From the NCBI GenBank assembly GCA_011390465.1, contig JAABSH010000003.1, positions 81,776 to 145,775 on the forward strand: a DNA stretch of 64,000 bases, read 5' to 3'. A program made the translations under genes and the position numbers. Positions within the stretch are counted from its first letter, which is position 1; every line of letters begins with the position of its first letter. The notes beneath the pieces are model-generated. The model saw nothing but the letters and a program-made list of their open reading frames with translations. It searched no databases and had not been told where the DNA came from. Positions 18,058-26,569 of the stretch are shown in pieces. This DNA is from Desulfobacteraceae bacterium (GTDB taxonomy: Bacteria; Desulfobacterota; Desulfobacteria; Desulfobacterales; Desulfosalsimonadaceae).

Positions 18058-19809
18058 ATGGAACCGATCATTGGTATCGATCTCGGCACCACCAATTCTG
18101 AAGTCGCATTTATTTTTAACGGGGAAATCGAGGTCATAACGGACAATGACAACGGCATTGTCCCTTCCTGCGTGGGATTAAATGAAAGCGGGAACGTGAT
18201 TGTGGGCACCGAGGCCTTTAACCAGGCCCTGGTGTCCCCGGAAAAGACGATTTTATCGGTGAAGCGGCTGATGGGGGCCGAGCAGCAGATCAAGCTGGGG
18301 GAGGAGTTGTTTACCCCCCAGGAAATCTCCGCGTTTATCCTCAAGGGCCTGAAAGAACGGGCGGAAAAACGGCTGCAGCAGACGGTGTCCAAAGCGGTGA
18401 TTACGGTGCCTGCCTATTTTACGGATGCCCAGCGCCAGGCAACCCGCGAAGCCGGCGAAATCGCCGGACTTCAGGTGGTGCGCATTATCAATGAACCAAC
18501 GGCCGCCTCCCTTGCGTATGAACGCGTGAATCCGGAAACCCGGAGAATCCTGGTGTATGATCTTGGCGGCGGCACGTTTGATGTTTCCATTGTCAAAGTC
18601 GAACAGGGGGTGGTGGAAGTGCTGTCCAGCACCGGAGACAATCATCTGGGCGGAGATGATTTTGACTGGAAAATCGTGGATCACCTGGCCGGAGAAATTC
18701 AGACACAGCACAAAATTTCTGTAAAAGATGATCCCATGATCATGGCGCGCCTGAAACGGGCCGCGGAAAAGGCGAAAATTGAACTTTCCGCCGCGCCGTT
18801 TGCAATGGTTGAAGAAGATCATCTTGTGAAGCACGGCGGAAAAGATATTCATTTCTCCTATGAATTATCGCGGACCGCGTTTGAAGATATGATTGAACCC
18901 GATCTGTCCCGCACCATGGAATCCATTACCCGGGCCATGAAAGATGCCGCCGTGCTGCCGTCTGCCATTGAAAAAATTATTCTTGTGGGCGGCAGTACCC
19001 GAATCCCCATGGTATCGCGAATGCTGGAAGAAAAAATCGGGCTTCAGCCCCATGGTGAAATTGATCCGGATCTGTGTGTGGCCATGGGGGCCGGAATGCA
19101 GGCGGCAAGGGAGATGGGGCTGGAGGATTCCGGCGTTTTGATTGATGTCACGCCCTATACCTTCGGCACGTCCGCGTTGGGCGAGATTGACGGGCGGCCC
19201 ACGGAAACCCGGGCCGTTCCCCTGATTCGGCGCAACACAAAGCTGCCGGCCCGCAAAAGCGAAGTTTTTTTAACGGTGTATGATGACCAGGAAGCCGTGG
19301 ATGTTCAGGTGTGTCAGGGCGAAGCCCCGGATGCGCTGGATAATATTTTGCTGGGAAATTACCTGTTTGAACTGACCAAGGCCCCTGCCGGCAGCCCTAT
19401 TGTGCTGCATTTTGATCTGGATCTGAACGGCATACTGAAAATCAAGGCGGTGGAAAAAAATACCGGCAATGAAATTAATGCGGTGATTGAAAACGCCATC
19501 TCCCGGTTTTCCGACCAGGAACTTGTTGACACGCAAAACCGGATCAACGGCATCTGGTCCGGAAAAGGAAGTGCGGTTGACGGGGAGGACAATGCATCGG
19601 AAAAACCTGATTCAGACAATGCCCTTCCGGCCAAATATGAAGAAATGATTACCCGGGCCAGGGCAACGCTGGACGCGGCCGCGGAAGACGACCGGGATGA
19701 AATCATTAATATCATCGAAGACATTCGGGATGCGGCAGCCGAAGAACGCTGGGAGGATGCGGACGCAGCCTGTTCGGAACTGGATGATATTCTTTTTTAC
19801 ATTGGATAA
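18058..19809 (+). CDS. hscC: HscC-type Hsp70 chaperone
   Basis: 583 residues from ATG 18058, preceded by GGAG; an upstream ATG at 18037 has no family match. The ATPase domain has GIDLGTTNSEVAF, VITVPAYFTDAQRQATREAG, IINEPTAASLAYE, LVYDLGGGTFDVSIV and ILVGGSTRIPMV. The substrate-binding domain (about 385-500) is followed by a short helical lid, shorter than in DnaK, as in HscC proteins (about 560-590 residues). It acts in the cytoplasm, probably on a restricted client set. The neighbouring J-like, GrpE-like and zinc-ribbon genes make a self-contained chaperone operon. Confidence 0.85.
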   Translation: MEPIIGIDLGTTNSEVAFIFNGEIEVITDNDNGIVPSCVGLNESGNVIVGTEAFNQALVSPEKTILSVKRLMGAEQQIKLGEELFTPQEISAFILKGLKERAEKRLQQTVSKAVITVPAYFTDAQRQATREAGEIAGLQVVRIINEPTAASLAYERVNPETRRILVYDLGGGTFDVSIVKVEQGVVEVLSSTGDNHLGGDDFDWKIVDHLAGEIQTQHKISVKDDPMIMARLKRAAEKAKIELSAAPFAMVEEDHLVKHGGKDIHFSYELSRTAFEDMIEPDLSRTMESITRAMKDAAVLPSAIEKIILVGGSTRIPMVSRMLEEKIGLQPHGEIDPDLCVAMGAGMQAAREMGLEDSGVLIDVTPYTFGTSALGEIDGRPTETRAVPLIRRNTKLPARKSEVFLTVYDDQEAVDVQVCQGEAPDALDNILLGNYLFELTKAPAGSPIVLHFDLDLNGILKIKAVEKNTGNEINAVIENAISRFSDQELVDTQNRINGIWSGKGSAVDGEDNASEKPDSDNALPAKYEEMITRARATLDAAAEDDRDEIINIIEDIRDAAAEERWEDADAACSELDDILFYIG

Positions 19810-19854
19810 CCCGACCGGATAAGTCCAAACCGGATAGCTCCAAACAGGATAAAT

Positions 19855-20142
19855 ATGGAACGTTGCCCGACCTGCAAGGCGAAATACAACGGCAAGTCTG
19901 TTTGTTATCGGTGCGGCACGGAGCTGGGTCTTTTGCTGAAAATTGAAAAAGACGCAGCCATGCATCTGGACAAAGCAAAACAGGCCTTTTTGGAAAAAGA
20001 TTTTGAAAAAATGTTTTTCCATGCCCGGCGGGCCTGGTCCCTGCGCCAACTGCCGGAAGGGAGAAAAATGCTGGCCTGCGCGGCCATGCTGACCTGGCGG
20101 TTTGAAACGGCCATCAAGCTCCACCATGATCAGGGTTCATAA
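19855..20142 (+). CDS. Zinc-ribbon plus TPR-like small protein of the HscC cluster
   Basis: 95 residues. The N-terminal CPTCKAKYNGKSVCYRCG is a four-cysteine zinc ribbon (C4, C7, C17, C20). The rest is two helices of TPR character (AMHLDKAKQAFLEKDFEKMFFHARRAWSLR). It is the last gene of the Hsp70 cluster, 45 bp after the hscC-like stop, across a spacer with three near-copies of CCAAACCGGATA. A substrate-delivery role is a guess from context. Confidence 0.65.
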   Translation: MERCPTCKAKYNGKSVCYRCGTELGLLLKIEKDAAMHLDKAKQAFLEKDFEKMFFHARRAWSLRQLPEGRKMLACAAMLTWRFETAIKLHHDQGS

Positions 20143-20239
20143 TTGGCCCCAATACGTTGCATAGATGGAATGAGGGTTTCTGTTCAACGAAAACCTCCAC
20201 AAAAAGTGAATTTCAGGGACAGTGCACGGAATAATATGA

Positions 20240-20335
20240 AAGCAGAAATCCGTGTTAATCCGCGTCAAAAAATATCTGGTTGTCCGTTTCTCTCAGGTTC
20301 GGGTCCGCTGGTTTTTCGCGACGCTGTAAGGGGTT
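20240..20335. repeat. Degenerate dispersed repeat (ATCCGTGTTAATCCGCG type), first copy
   Basis: ATCCGTGTTAATCCGCG followed by TCAAAAAA and a CTGTTTC/CCGTTTC-like stretch reappears at about 21030-21100 with extra units. The 256-base gap from 20143 holds only this and no supported gene. Confidence 0.5.
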
Positions 20336-20398
20336 ATATTTCCGGGGTCGTCCATTTCCGGTTTCCGTGGCGGGGTCAAAAATTCATTTTCGGATACA

Positions 20399-20614
20399 CT
20401 ATACAGCAAGCGGCTGCATTTTGTAAAGGCGCGCGGTTTTTGCCGCATTTTTTAAATCTCCGCTACGCAATGCTTCTCTGACATTATCCAGCTTCAAAGC
20501 CTCTTCAATCGGTAAATAAGGGGCCCATCCTCCTTCTGTATCGATCAGTTCAACATCGATTTCAGCGACATACCTGCCTTCATGGGTATATTTTGTTTTA
20601 TACGTTTTGTTCAT
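20399..20614 (-). CDS. Antitoxin-like small protein paired with a DUF4258 relic
   Basis: 71 residues (MNKTYKTKYTHEGRYVAEID...DNVREALRSGDLKNAAK). This family is usually found directly after a DUF4258 gene and is considered the antitoxin half of a toxin-antitoxin pair. Here the start overlaps the last codon of such a relic (ATGA overlap at 20611-20614), keeping the operon arrangement. GGAGG lies 11 bases before the ATG. The protein looks intact, while its partner is truncated. Confidence 0.6.
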   Translation of the reverse strand: MNKTYKTKYTHEGRYVAEIDVELIDTEGGWAPYLPIEEALKLDNVREALRSGDLKNAAKTARLYKMQPLAV

Positions 20615-20805
20615 TTGTTACGCCTCCTGAAATCCGTTGACCATTTATTGGGATCAGGTCTGTACGCGGTTACAATAACGGCGGGACCTGATGCGCCTTT
20701 CGGGATGCCCCAAACGACATGGAGTGGTCTCTTATCAATGTTTTGCTCATGGTTAAATATTATTATGTAAAAATACTTGATTTCGCAATGCTTTTTATAA
20801 AACAC
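20611..20805 (-). pseudogene. 5'-truncated DUF4258 (RelE-like) toxin gene
   Basis: Only the C-terminal half is recognisable: RPLHVVWGIPKGASGPAVIVTAYRPDPNKWSTDFRRR, the closing beta-sheet of DUF4258 proteins, which are normally about 80-100 residues. The preceding 25 codons (FYKKHCEIKYFYIIIFNHEQ) do not match the family's N-terminus. The frame therefore looks like a deletion product fused to neighbouring DNA. Loss of toxin activity is likely. Confidence 0.65.
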
Positions 20806-21115
20806 CCGTGATGCAAATTCTGTTGAATGCCGGCCGCATCATGTTGAATAAGCCGGATGTGATGACAAAGGGGGATATTCGGATGTGTCTGTCCCACGTT
20901 TATTTGGAAACAATGATATGAAAACCCGATAAACACCCGAGACGGGATCATCCGCTTGGTTGTGTGAAATTAGGGGCCAACACGGGTTTAGCCGCAGATG
21001 AACGCAGACAAACACCGACAAAATCAAAAATCCGTGTTAATCCGCGAAATCCGTGTCAAAAAAATTCTGATCATCTGTTTCCCTGCGTCGCGGCAGGCTG
21101 GTTTGCGGTGACGTC
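20806..21115. other. Intergenic region with second copy of ATCCGTG repeat
   Basis: No gene seen. From about 21000 to 21100 lies GCAGATGAACGCAGACAAAC, then ATCCGTGTTAATCCGCGAAA and TCCGTGTC, a longer version of the repeat at 20240-20335. Nothing else is identified. Confidence 0.5.
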
Positions 21116-21547
21116 CTATGATCCTTCATAAAACGGAATGGGTTTTCCCGTGCGAAAAGCAATGGTTTTGGCGGTGGCGATGAGCCGACCGGCATCGTCC
21201 GTGACCGATATGTCATAATGAGCGATTTTTTTGGACCGGGTGATCTCTTTTGCTTCGGCGGTCAGGCGCGCGCCGGGTTCCGGGCTGGCAGTGTAGGAGA
21301 CATTTACGTTTAACGCCACCGCAATATCGCCATGGGTCTGGCAGGAGGTTTCAAAGGCTTCGTCGATCAGGGAATAAATCACCCCGCCGTGGGTTCGCTG
21401 GTATATGTTGTCCATTTTATCGGGCTGATACGCCATTTCAACGCGAGCATATCCCAATTTCAGATCAATCAGCCGCATGCCCAGGGTTCGGGCAAAAGGT
21501 TCTTTTTCCACTGCACGGTAAATCGCTTTTTTCAGATCCGGGTCCAT
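21116..21547 (-). CDS. PaaI-family hotdog-fold thioesterase
   Basis: 143 residues, the usual single-hotdog length. Core motifs are NIYQRTHGGVIYSLIDEAFETSC (the HGG...D catalytic stretch), VALNVNVSYTASPEPGARL and AKEITRSKKIAHYDISVTD. It should hydrolyse aryl- or acyl-CoA thioesters in the cytoplasm. The substrate is not determinable. It is a lone leftward gene between repeat-rich segments. Confidence 0.82.
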   Translation of the reverse strand: MDPDLKKAIYRAVEKEPFARTLGMRLIDLKLGYARVEMAYQPDKMDNIYQRTHGGVIYSLIDEAFETSCQTHGDIAVALNVNVSYTASPEPGARLTAEAKEITRSKKIAHYDISVTDDAGRLIATAKTIAFRTGKPIPFYEGS

Positions 21548-21820
21548 TTTTAGCTTCCTTTCCCTGTCTTTTTTCCATGATGTTCCGGGAACTATATCGG
21601 TACCACAGGCTCCGGGTCAACCTGGTTTTCTTTTTTCCGTGACGGTTTTGTAAAATCGGTTAAGGCTTGCCAGTGTCCCTGTAAATCTGTATAATCACCG
21701 TGTCTTTTTGATGAATTCAAGGTAAGAAATGCTGTTAACAGATGATGTGACGGACATTTTTTCGATAATGGTCCCGGGGCCGTTGGGCCTTTCATCATTT
21801 GTTAATGGAGGAGGGAAGCA

Positions 21821-22231
21821 TTGAATATCCGGGATAGGATCATTAAAACCGTATTGGCGCACTACCCCGCGGTGGAAGGAATTTATCTGTTTGGCTCCCA
21901 TGCGGAAAACGCTGCCAGGCCGGACAGTGATATGGATATCGCTCTGCTCCTGCCCCATGAGCCGGCGAAAGCGGAAAAGAATCTCATTTTAAGCAAATGT
22001 CGATTTGACCTGGAAGCAGCACTTCATCTGAGAGTTGATTTGCTGAACGCCCGGCATGTCTCGACAGTGTTTCAAAAAGAAATTATTTCAGGGACTCTGA
22101 TTTATTGCGGAAATCGGTATGCGGTGGATGAATTCGAAATGCTGACCCTGTCCTATTATCAGCGATTGAACCGGGAACGGGCCGGGCTTCTTGAAGCTTT
22201 TTACAAATCAGGGCGGGCTTATGCGGTATGA
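21821..22231 (+). CDS. mntA: MntA-type nucleotidyltransferase antitoxin, partner missing
   Basis: 136 residues from a TTG start at 21821 behind a very strong GGAGGAGGG. The minimal nucleotidyltransferase motif is GSHAENAARPDSDMD with a later acidic RVDLLN (third catalytic Asp). MntA proteins AMPylate and silence HEPN toxins (HepT) encoded just downstream. Here the next ATG overlaps the stop (GGTATGAATGAC) and encodes only MNDNAIRLFF before a TAA. The HepT gene thus appears deleted and replaced by 7-bp repeats. Confidence 0.75.
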   Translation: MNIRDRIIKTVLAHYPAVEGIYLFGSHAENAARPDSDMDIALLLPHEPAKAEKNLILSKCRFDLEAALHLRVDLLNARHVSTVFQKEIISGTLIYCGNRYAVDEFEMLTLSYYQRLNRERAGLLEAFYKSGRAYAV

Positions 22232-22257
22232 ATGACAATGCAATACGGCTCTTTTTT

Positions 22258-22467
22258 TAATGGATTGAACGTCCAACATCGAACATTGAACGTCCAACAT
22301 CGAATGTGGAACGCCTGCGGCGATCATTTTTATGGATAGACCGGCCGATGCCGCGCTATAAACCGGTGAGCGCCAGCGACATTCCTTATTCGATGTTCAA
22401 TGTTGGACGTTCGATGTTCGATGTTCACAGATTTTTTCCCGTATATCCAAATGCGGCAACAAATTCA
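22258..22467. repeat. Inverted GAACATC-type heptamer arrays and a dispersed ~110-bp element
   Basis: 22258-22312 reads as 7-bp steps GAACGTC, CAACATC, GAACATT, GAACGTC, CAACATC, GAATGTG. 22389-22432 is the inverted version (TTCGATG, TTCAATG, TTGGACG, TTCGATG, TTCGATG). The segment 22356-22467, from CTATAAACC to AACAAATTC, recurs at 52267-52376 with about ten differences. Confidence 0.75.
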
Positions 22468-22541
22468 CCTTAACGCCTTACGGCGTCACTACGAACCAGA
22501 GTCTCCCAATCTGGCGGCAGTGGATAGCCTGTTAGATTTTT

Positions 22542-22700
22542 TTAACCGCCCCAGACTTCCGCGATTTTGTCCTTGATTTTCTGCTCAAACATTTTGATGA
22601 GGCGTTTGTTGGCGTTTATTATTTTTTGCTCTGCCTCGATTTGACTGAAGATTTCCTGCAGTAGCGCGTCCCTTGGATTAAAATGGTGCGCATGGATTTT
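22542..22700 (-). pseudogene. C-terminal fragment of a type I restriction-modification subunit
   Basis: The leftward frame reads PRDALLQEIFSQIEAEQKII, then ANKRLIKMFEQKIKDKIAEV and WGG before TAA 22542-22544. This is the usual closing sequence of type I modification (HsdM-type) proteins, which end in a helix with Q-I-x-x-E-x-x-x-V-x-A-N-x-x-L-I and WG. It is bounded upstream by a stop at 22701-22703. Only about 50 codons survive. Confidence 0.65.
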
Positions 22701-22805
22701 TTAAGTATTGAAAATTAAGGCAAGAGATGAAATAAAAAACCAACATCCAGCTCAAAGCCGGGACCCGCACAATGAAAAAAAATGAAAATCCCGAGCAAGA
22801 ACCGG

Positions 22806-22842
22806 ATAAAAACGGGACAAAAACGGGACAAAAACGGGACAA
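22806..22842. repeat. Short tandem repeat, 11 bp x 3
   Basis: CGGGACAAAAA repeats with an 11-bp period starting at 22812, 22823 and 22834. The surrounding 200 bases, between the restriction fragment and selC, show no gene. Confidence 0.7.
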
Positions 22843-22904
22843 GAAAACTGGATCAGAAAAGAGGGGTTTTAATATTAATAAAGAATTGCATTTATTGATA
22901 TAAT

Positions 22905-23002
22905 TGGCGGAAGTGCATGGGAATCGAACCCACCCGGGACGGTTTTAACGCCCCACACCGGATTTGAAGTCCGGGAGCCCCACCAGTGAGCTGCGCACTT
23001 CC
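22905..23002 (-). tRNA. selC: tRNA-Sec (anticodon TCA)
   Basis: On the minus strand, an 8-bp acceptor stem GGAAGTGC/GCACTTCC, discriminator G and encoded CCA frame a 98-base tRNA. The anticodon loop is GACTTCAAATCC with TCA. A long variable arm (GTGTGGGGCGTTAAAACCGT) and T-loop GGTTCGATTCC are present. The extended acceptor stem and long extra arm are diagnostic of selenocysteine tRNA, so the organism makes selenoproteins. No selB/selA gene or in-frame-TGA gene is seen in the window. The 3' end faces a stretch full of gene relics. Confidence 0.95.
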
Positions 23003-23067
23003 GTTATCCGTTTTCTAATCGTAGTCCCTGGCAGATGTCAATAAATTATTAAAGGGAAATATTCAAA

Positions 23068-24222
23068 ATGACCATAAACCGAAGCCGGCTGGCAGACACG
23101 TTTATGTCGCTGGCATCCATTGACAGTGTCTCACGGCATGAAGCCCGGATGGCAGATGAAATCCGCGGCATATTATCGCCGTTGGCCGAAGAAATTTTCA
23201 CTGACACGGCCGGGCAGGCAGTGGGCAGCGACAGCAATAATCTTGTGATTAAAATCAGCGGCAACCGGGACGTGCCGCCCCTGCTCCTGAACGCGCACAT
23301 GGATACGGTGGAACCCGGTATCGGCGTAAGGCCGCGGTTGAAAGACGGCATATTCACCAGTGACGGCACCACCGTCCTGGGCGCGGATGACAAAAGCGCC
23401 ATTGCCATTATCATTGAAACCGTGCGCATGCTTAAAGAAAACAACCTGCCCCACGGCCCCCTGGAGATCGTGATTACCATTTGCGAGGAAATCGGGTTGC
23501 TGGGGGCCAAACACCTTGATTTTAATCTGATTTCCGCAACATACGGATATGCCCTGGACACGGCGGATACCGAGGGCATTGTCATCCGGGCGCCCGGGGC
23601 CAACCGGTTTGAAGTTGTTGTCCATGGCAAAGCCGCCCATGCCGGCGCAGACCCGGAAAACGGTATCAACGCCATTCTTCTGGCCAGTCAGGCAGTGGCC
23701 GGCCTGCCCTTAGGCCGGATTGACGCGGAAACCACCTGCAATATCGGTACCATGGAAGCGCGCGGCGCCACCAATATTGTGCCGAACCGGGTGCGCTTAA
23801 GCGGCGAAGTGCGGAGTCATGATGCGGCAAAACTGGCGGAGATCACCCGCCGGATCAAGGCCGCGTTTGAAACCGTGGTGGAAAACTTTCGAAAGGAAAA
23901 CGCTACCGGGGACCTGCCGCGGGTGGAATTTCATGTGGAAAATGATTTTCACCGCACCGCCATTCCAGAAGATCACCCTGTGGTGGCCCTGGCGGAAACC
24001 GCTGCCGCCCGCCTGGGCCGGCCCATGCGATGCCGGCAGTCCGGGGGCGGTTCCGACGCCAATGTGTTTTTTCAAAACGGTCTTATGGTGGGGGTGCTCG
24101 GTACGGGTATGCGGGATATTCACACGGTAAGGGAATCCATAGCCCTGGCGGACATGGAAAAAACCGTGGCCCTGCTGCTTGAGATAATCAGCATTCATGC
24201 CCGGGGAGGCGCGGATCAATGA
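23068..24222 (+). CDS. M20-family peptidase (PepT-like)
   Basis: 384 residues. Metal site motifs are LLNAHMDTVEPG, VLGADDKSAIAIIIE, ITICEEIGLLGAKHL and ALDTAD. The dimerisation domain lies around HGKAAHAGADPENGINAI. The closing motif is GGGSDANVFFQNG...GTGMRDIHTVRE. This matches the di-zinc aminopeptidase/PepT-type exopeptidases that clip N-terminal residues from small peptides in the cytoplasm. GGGAAAT precedes the start. The stop overlaps the larC start (ATGA at 24219-24222), so the two are translationally coupled. Confidence 0.85.
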   Translation: MTINRSRLADTFMSLASIDSVSRHEARMADEIRGILSPLAEEIFTDTAGQAVGSDSNNLVIKISGNRDVPPLLLNAHMDTVEPGIGVRPRLKDGIFTSDGTTVLGADDKSAIAIIIETVRMLKENNLPHGPLEIVITICEEIGLLGAKHLDFNLISATYGYALDTADTEGIVIRAPGANRFEVVVHGKAAHAGADPENGINAILLASQAVAGLPLGRIDAETTCNIGTMEARGATNIVPNRVRLSGEVRSHDAAKLAEITRRIKAAFETVVENFRKENATGDLPRVEFHVENDFHRTAIPEDHPVVALAETAAARLGRPMRCRQSGGGSDANVFFQNGLMVGVLGTGMRDIHTVRESIALADMEKTVALLLEIISIHARGGADQ

Positions 24223-25379
24223 TTGCCTATTTTGACTGTTTTGCCGGCATCAGCGGGGACATGACCCTGGGCGCTTTCGTGGACGCGGGCGTTGACGCAA
24301 ACTGGCTGGAAAAAACCCTGAAAGACCATTTGATAAAGGATTTTGATCTGGCGGTTTCAACGGTTTCCAAAATGGGCATATCGGCCCGGAAAGTGGATGT
24401 GCTGGTGCATGGCCGGGCGGAACGAAACTATGCCGATATCCAGGCGATGATTTGCGGCTGCGGCCTGCCGGATGCGGTAAAAGACACAAGTCTTGCCATT
24501 TTTGAAAAACTGGCCGTCAGCGAGGCAAAAATTCACGGGTGTCCCAAAGCCCATGTGCATTTTCATGAAGTGGGCGGGGTGGATGCCATTGTGGACATTG
24601 TGGGTGCGGCCCTGTGCGTTCATTATCTGGGGCTGAGCCGTATCCGTGCGTCAAAAATTCCCCTGGGCAGCGGGTTTGTTTCCTGCACCCACGGCATCCT
24701 GCCGGTGCCGGCCCCGGCCACAGCGGATATTTTAAAAGATGTTCCGGTTTACGGAACAGATGATCCGGTTGAACTGGTGACCCCCACGGGTGCCGCCATT
24801 ATCACAACCCTGGCAACGGGTTTCGGCCCCATGCCGGATATGCAGGTATCAAAAATCGGTTATGGCGCCGGCACCCGGGAGCTTAAATCCCGGCCCAATC
24901 TGCTGCGCGTTTTTACCGGCCCATTGCCGAAAAATGCGGATATCGTCACCATGGTTGAAACCACCATTGACGACATGAATCCTGAAGTGTTCGGGTTTTT
25001 GATGGAGCAGCTGTTTGCGGACGGGGCCCTGGATGTGTATCTGATTCCGGTGTTTATGAAGAAAAATCGCCCCGGCACCCTGCTTCAGGTGCTGTGCCGT
25101 GAGAATACCAAAGAAACCCTGATCCGGCGGATTCTTACGGAATCCACCACCCTGGGGGTCCGGTGCCACAGCGTGGAACGCCGCCTGCTTCACCGGGAAA
25201 GCGTGTGCCTGAAAACCCCCTATGGTGAGGTGAGTGCCAAAAAAGTTTTTGGCCCGGACGGGCAGATCCGGATTGTGCCGGAATATGAGGTGTGCCGGCA
25301 AATTGCCCGGGAAAAAGAGATTCCCATCCGCACGGTTTACCAGACCATTGGCCAACATGCTGAAAATCTGATGAAATGA
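24219..25379 (+). CDS. larC: Nickel-pincer cofactor biosynthesis protein LarC
   Basis: 386 residues, a full-length LarC. The N-terminus is MIAYFDCFAGISGDMTLGAF, followed by HVHFHEVGGVDAIVDIVG, HGILPVPAPATADILK, LVTPTGAAIITTLA and, near the C-terminus, MVETTIDDMNPEVFGF. LarC inserts nickel into the pyridinium dithiocarboxylate cofactor used by lactate racemase-type enzymes. LarB, LarE and a LarA target are not in the window. The histidine-rich stretch near 105-112 is consistent with metal binding. Confidence 0.9.
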   Translation: MIAYFDCFAGISGDMTLGAFVDAGVDANWLEKTLKDHLIKDFDLAVSTVSKMGISARKVDVLVHGRAERNYADIQAMICGCGLPDAVKDTSLAIFEKLAVSEAKIHGCPKAHVHFHEVGGVDAIVDIVGAALCVHYLGLSRIRASKIPLGSGFVSCTHGILPVPAPATADILKDVPVYGTDDPVELVTPTGAAIITTLATGFGPMPDMQVSKIGYGAGTRELKSRPNLLRVFTGPLPKNADIVTMVETTIDDMNPEVFGFLMEQLFADGALDVYLIPVFMKKNRPGTLLQVLCRENTKETLIRRILTESTTLGVRCHSVERRLLHRESVCLKTPYGEVSAKKVFGPDGQIRIVPEYEVCRQIAREKEIPIRTVYQTIGQHAENLMK

Positions 25380-25450
25380 CCCGCCTTCGCCGGCAGAGGG
25401 TCGTGCAACAATGCCTTGACAGAACCCCTGTCCGCATATAGAAACAGAGC

Positions 25451-25912
25451 ATGAAAATCAGCGAAAAATTTATTATCGGCGCGGCCACCGGCGGCTGGAT
25501 CGGGTTTTTGCCTTTTTCGCCGGGCACCTTTGGCTCGCTTCCCGGCATTTTGCTGTTTTACGGGATCGCCGGTATTCCTTTTGCCGCATCATTGGTGCTT
25601 GTGGCGGCTTTGATTGCGGCAGCGGTCTGGATTGCGGGGGCCGCGGAAAACCTGCTGGCGGCAAAAGATCCCGGATGCATAGTGATTGATGAAATCGCCG
25701 GCATGGGGGTGACCTTTCTGGGGGTGTCCTTCAGCATGGAAGCCGCCATTATCGGGTTTATGGTTTTCCGATTTTTTGATATTTTAAAACCCTTTCCGGT
25801 TCGGTATCTGGAAAAGCGCCTGTCCGGCGGTCTGGGCGTGGTAATGGATGATGTGGCCGCCGGCATCATGAGCAATATCGTGCTGCACGTGATACTGGTG
25901 GTGATAAAATGA
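25451..25912 (+). CDS. pgpA: Phosphatidylglycerophosphatase A
   Basis: 153 residues, the typical length. Motifs include FLPFSPGTFGSLPG near the N-terminus, IVIDEIAGMGVTF and FRFFDILKPFPVRYLE, which are the conserved acidic/DxxKPFP elements of PgpA. It has about four membrane helices in the inner membrane and removes phosphate from PGP in phosphatidylglycerol synthesis. The start ATG 25451 has only a weak upstream site. Its stop overlaps the thpR start (ATGA). Confidence 0.9.
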   Translation: MKISEKFIIGAATGGWIGFLPFSPGTFGSLPGILLFYGIAGIPFAASLVLVAALIAAAVWIAGAAENLLAAKDPGCIVIDEIAGMGVTFLGVSFSMEAAIIGFMVFRFFDILKPFPVRYLEKRLSGGLGVVMDDVAAGIMSNIVLHVILVVIK

Positions 25913-26505
25913 CAGACAGCCCCACATCCCTTATCCGAACCTTTGTTGCGGTAAAAGTGCCGGATACGGTGATAAACCAGATTGCCGGACTGCAAAAAGA
26001 AATAAAGCGTGAGAGATTTTCGGCCCGGTGGACCCGGCCGGAAACCATTCATTTAACCCTGAAGTTTTTAGGGGATATTGCCCGAAAGGACGTTGATCCG
26101 GTGTGCCAGAAGGTGGCGGCGGCCGCGGCGGGGCATGCTCCCGTTACCCTTTGCGCCAGCGGGGCCGGGTGTTTTCCGTCTGTCCGGAAGGCCCGGGTGC
26201 TGTGGACCGGGATTGCCGGCGAAACAGATCGCCTGGCCCGTCTGCACCAGGCTGTGGACCGGCAGCTTCATGAACTCGGATTTGCGCCTGACCCGCGGCG
26301 GTTTACCGGACATCTGACCCTGGCCCGTTTCAAGAACCGGTTCGGGAGCCGGGTGGATGCGGAAGCCCTGATCAATATGATGACCCAATATGCACACTGG
26401 CGGTCGGATGAATTTACCGCGGATGCGGTGTATGTGATGCAAAGCGATTTGACCCCATCCGGCCCGATATACAGGGAGCTTTCCAGGATTTCCCTCGACG
26501 GATAA
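25909..26505 (+). CDS. thpR: RNA 2',3'-cyclic phosphodiesterase
   Basis: 198 residues. The two H-x-T-x signatures of the 2H phosphoesterase family are IHLTLKFLGD (about 46) and GHLTLARFKN (about 136), placing the catalytic histidines. The N-terminus RTFVAVKVPDTVI is typical. The enzyme opens 2',3'-cyclic phosphate ends of RNA. It lies in the pgpA-thpR-recA arrangement; cinA, common at this place in other bacteria, is absent. Confidence 0.9.
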   Translation: MTDSPTSLIRTFVAVKVPDTVINQIAGLQKEIKRERFSARWTRPETIHLTLKFLGDIARKDVDPVCQKVAAAAAGHAPVTLCASGAGCFPSVRKARVLWTGIAGETDRLARLHQAVDRQLHELGFAPDPRRFTGHLTLARFKNRFGSRVDAEALINMMTQYAHWRSDEFTADAVYVMQSDLTPSGPIYRELSRISLDG

Positions 26506-26569
26506 TTAATATTCCGGTATTATCAACAGATAACTTCTTTCAGCAGAAAAAAACATAAAGGAGGCCCCT

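Noticed and set aside
20143..20481. 112-codon plus-strand frame
   Set aside because: It covers a dispersed repeat and the antisense of the antitoxin gene; composition is not protein-like.
22232..22904. Attachment-site duplicate of the selC 3' end
   Set aside because: I found no second copy of the tRNA end in the window; it may lie outside or be lost.
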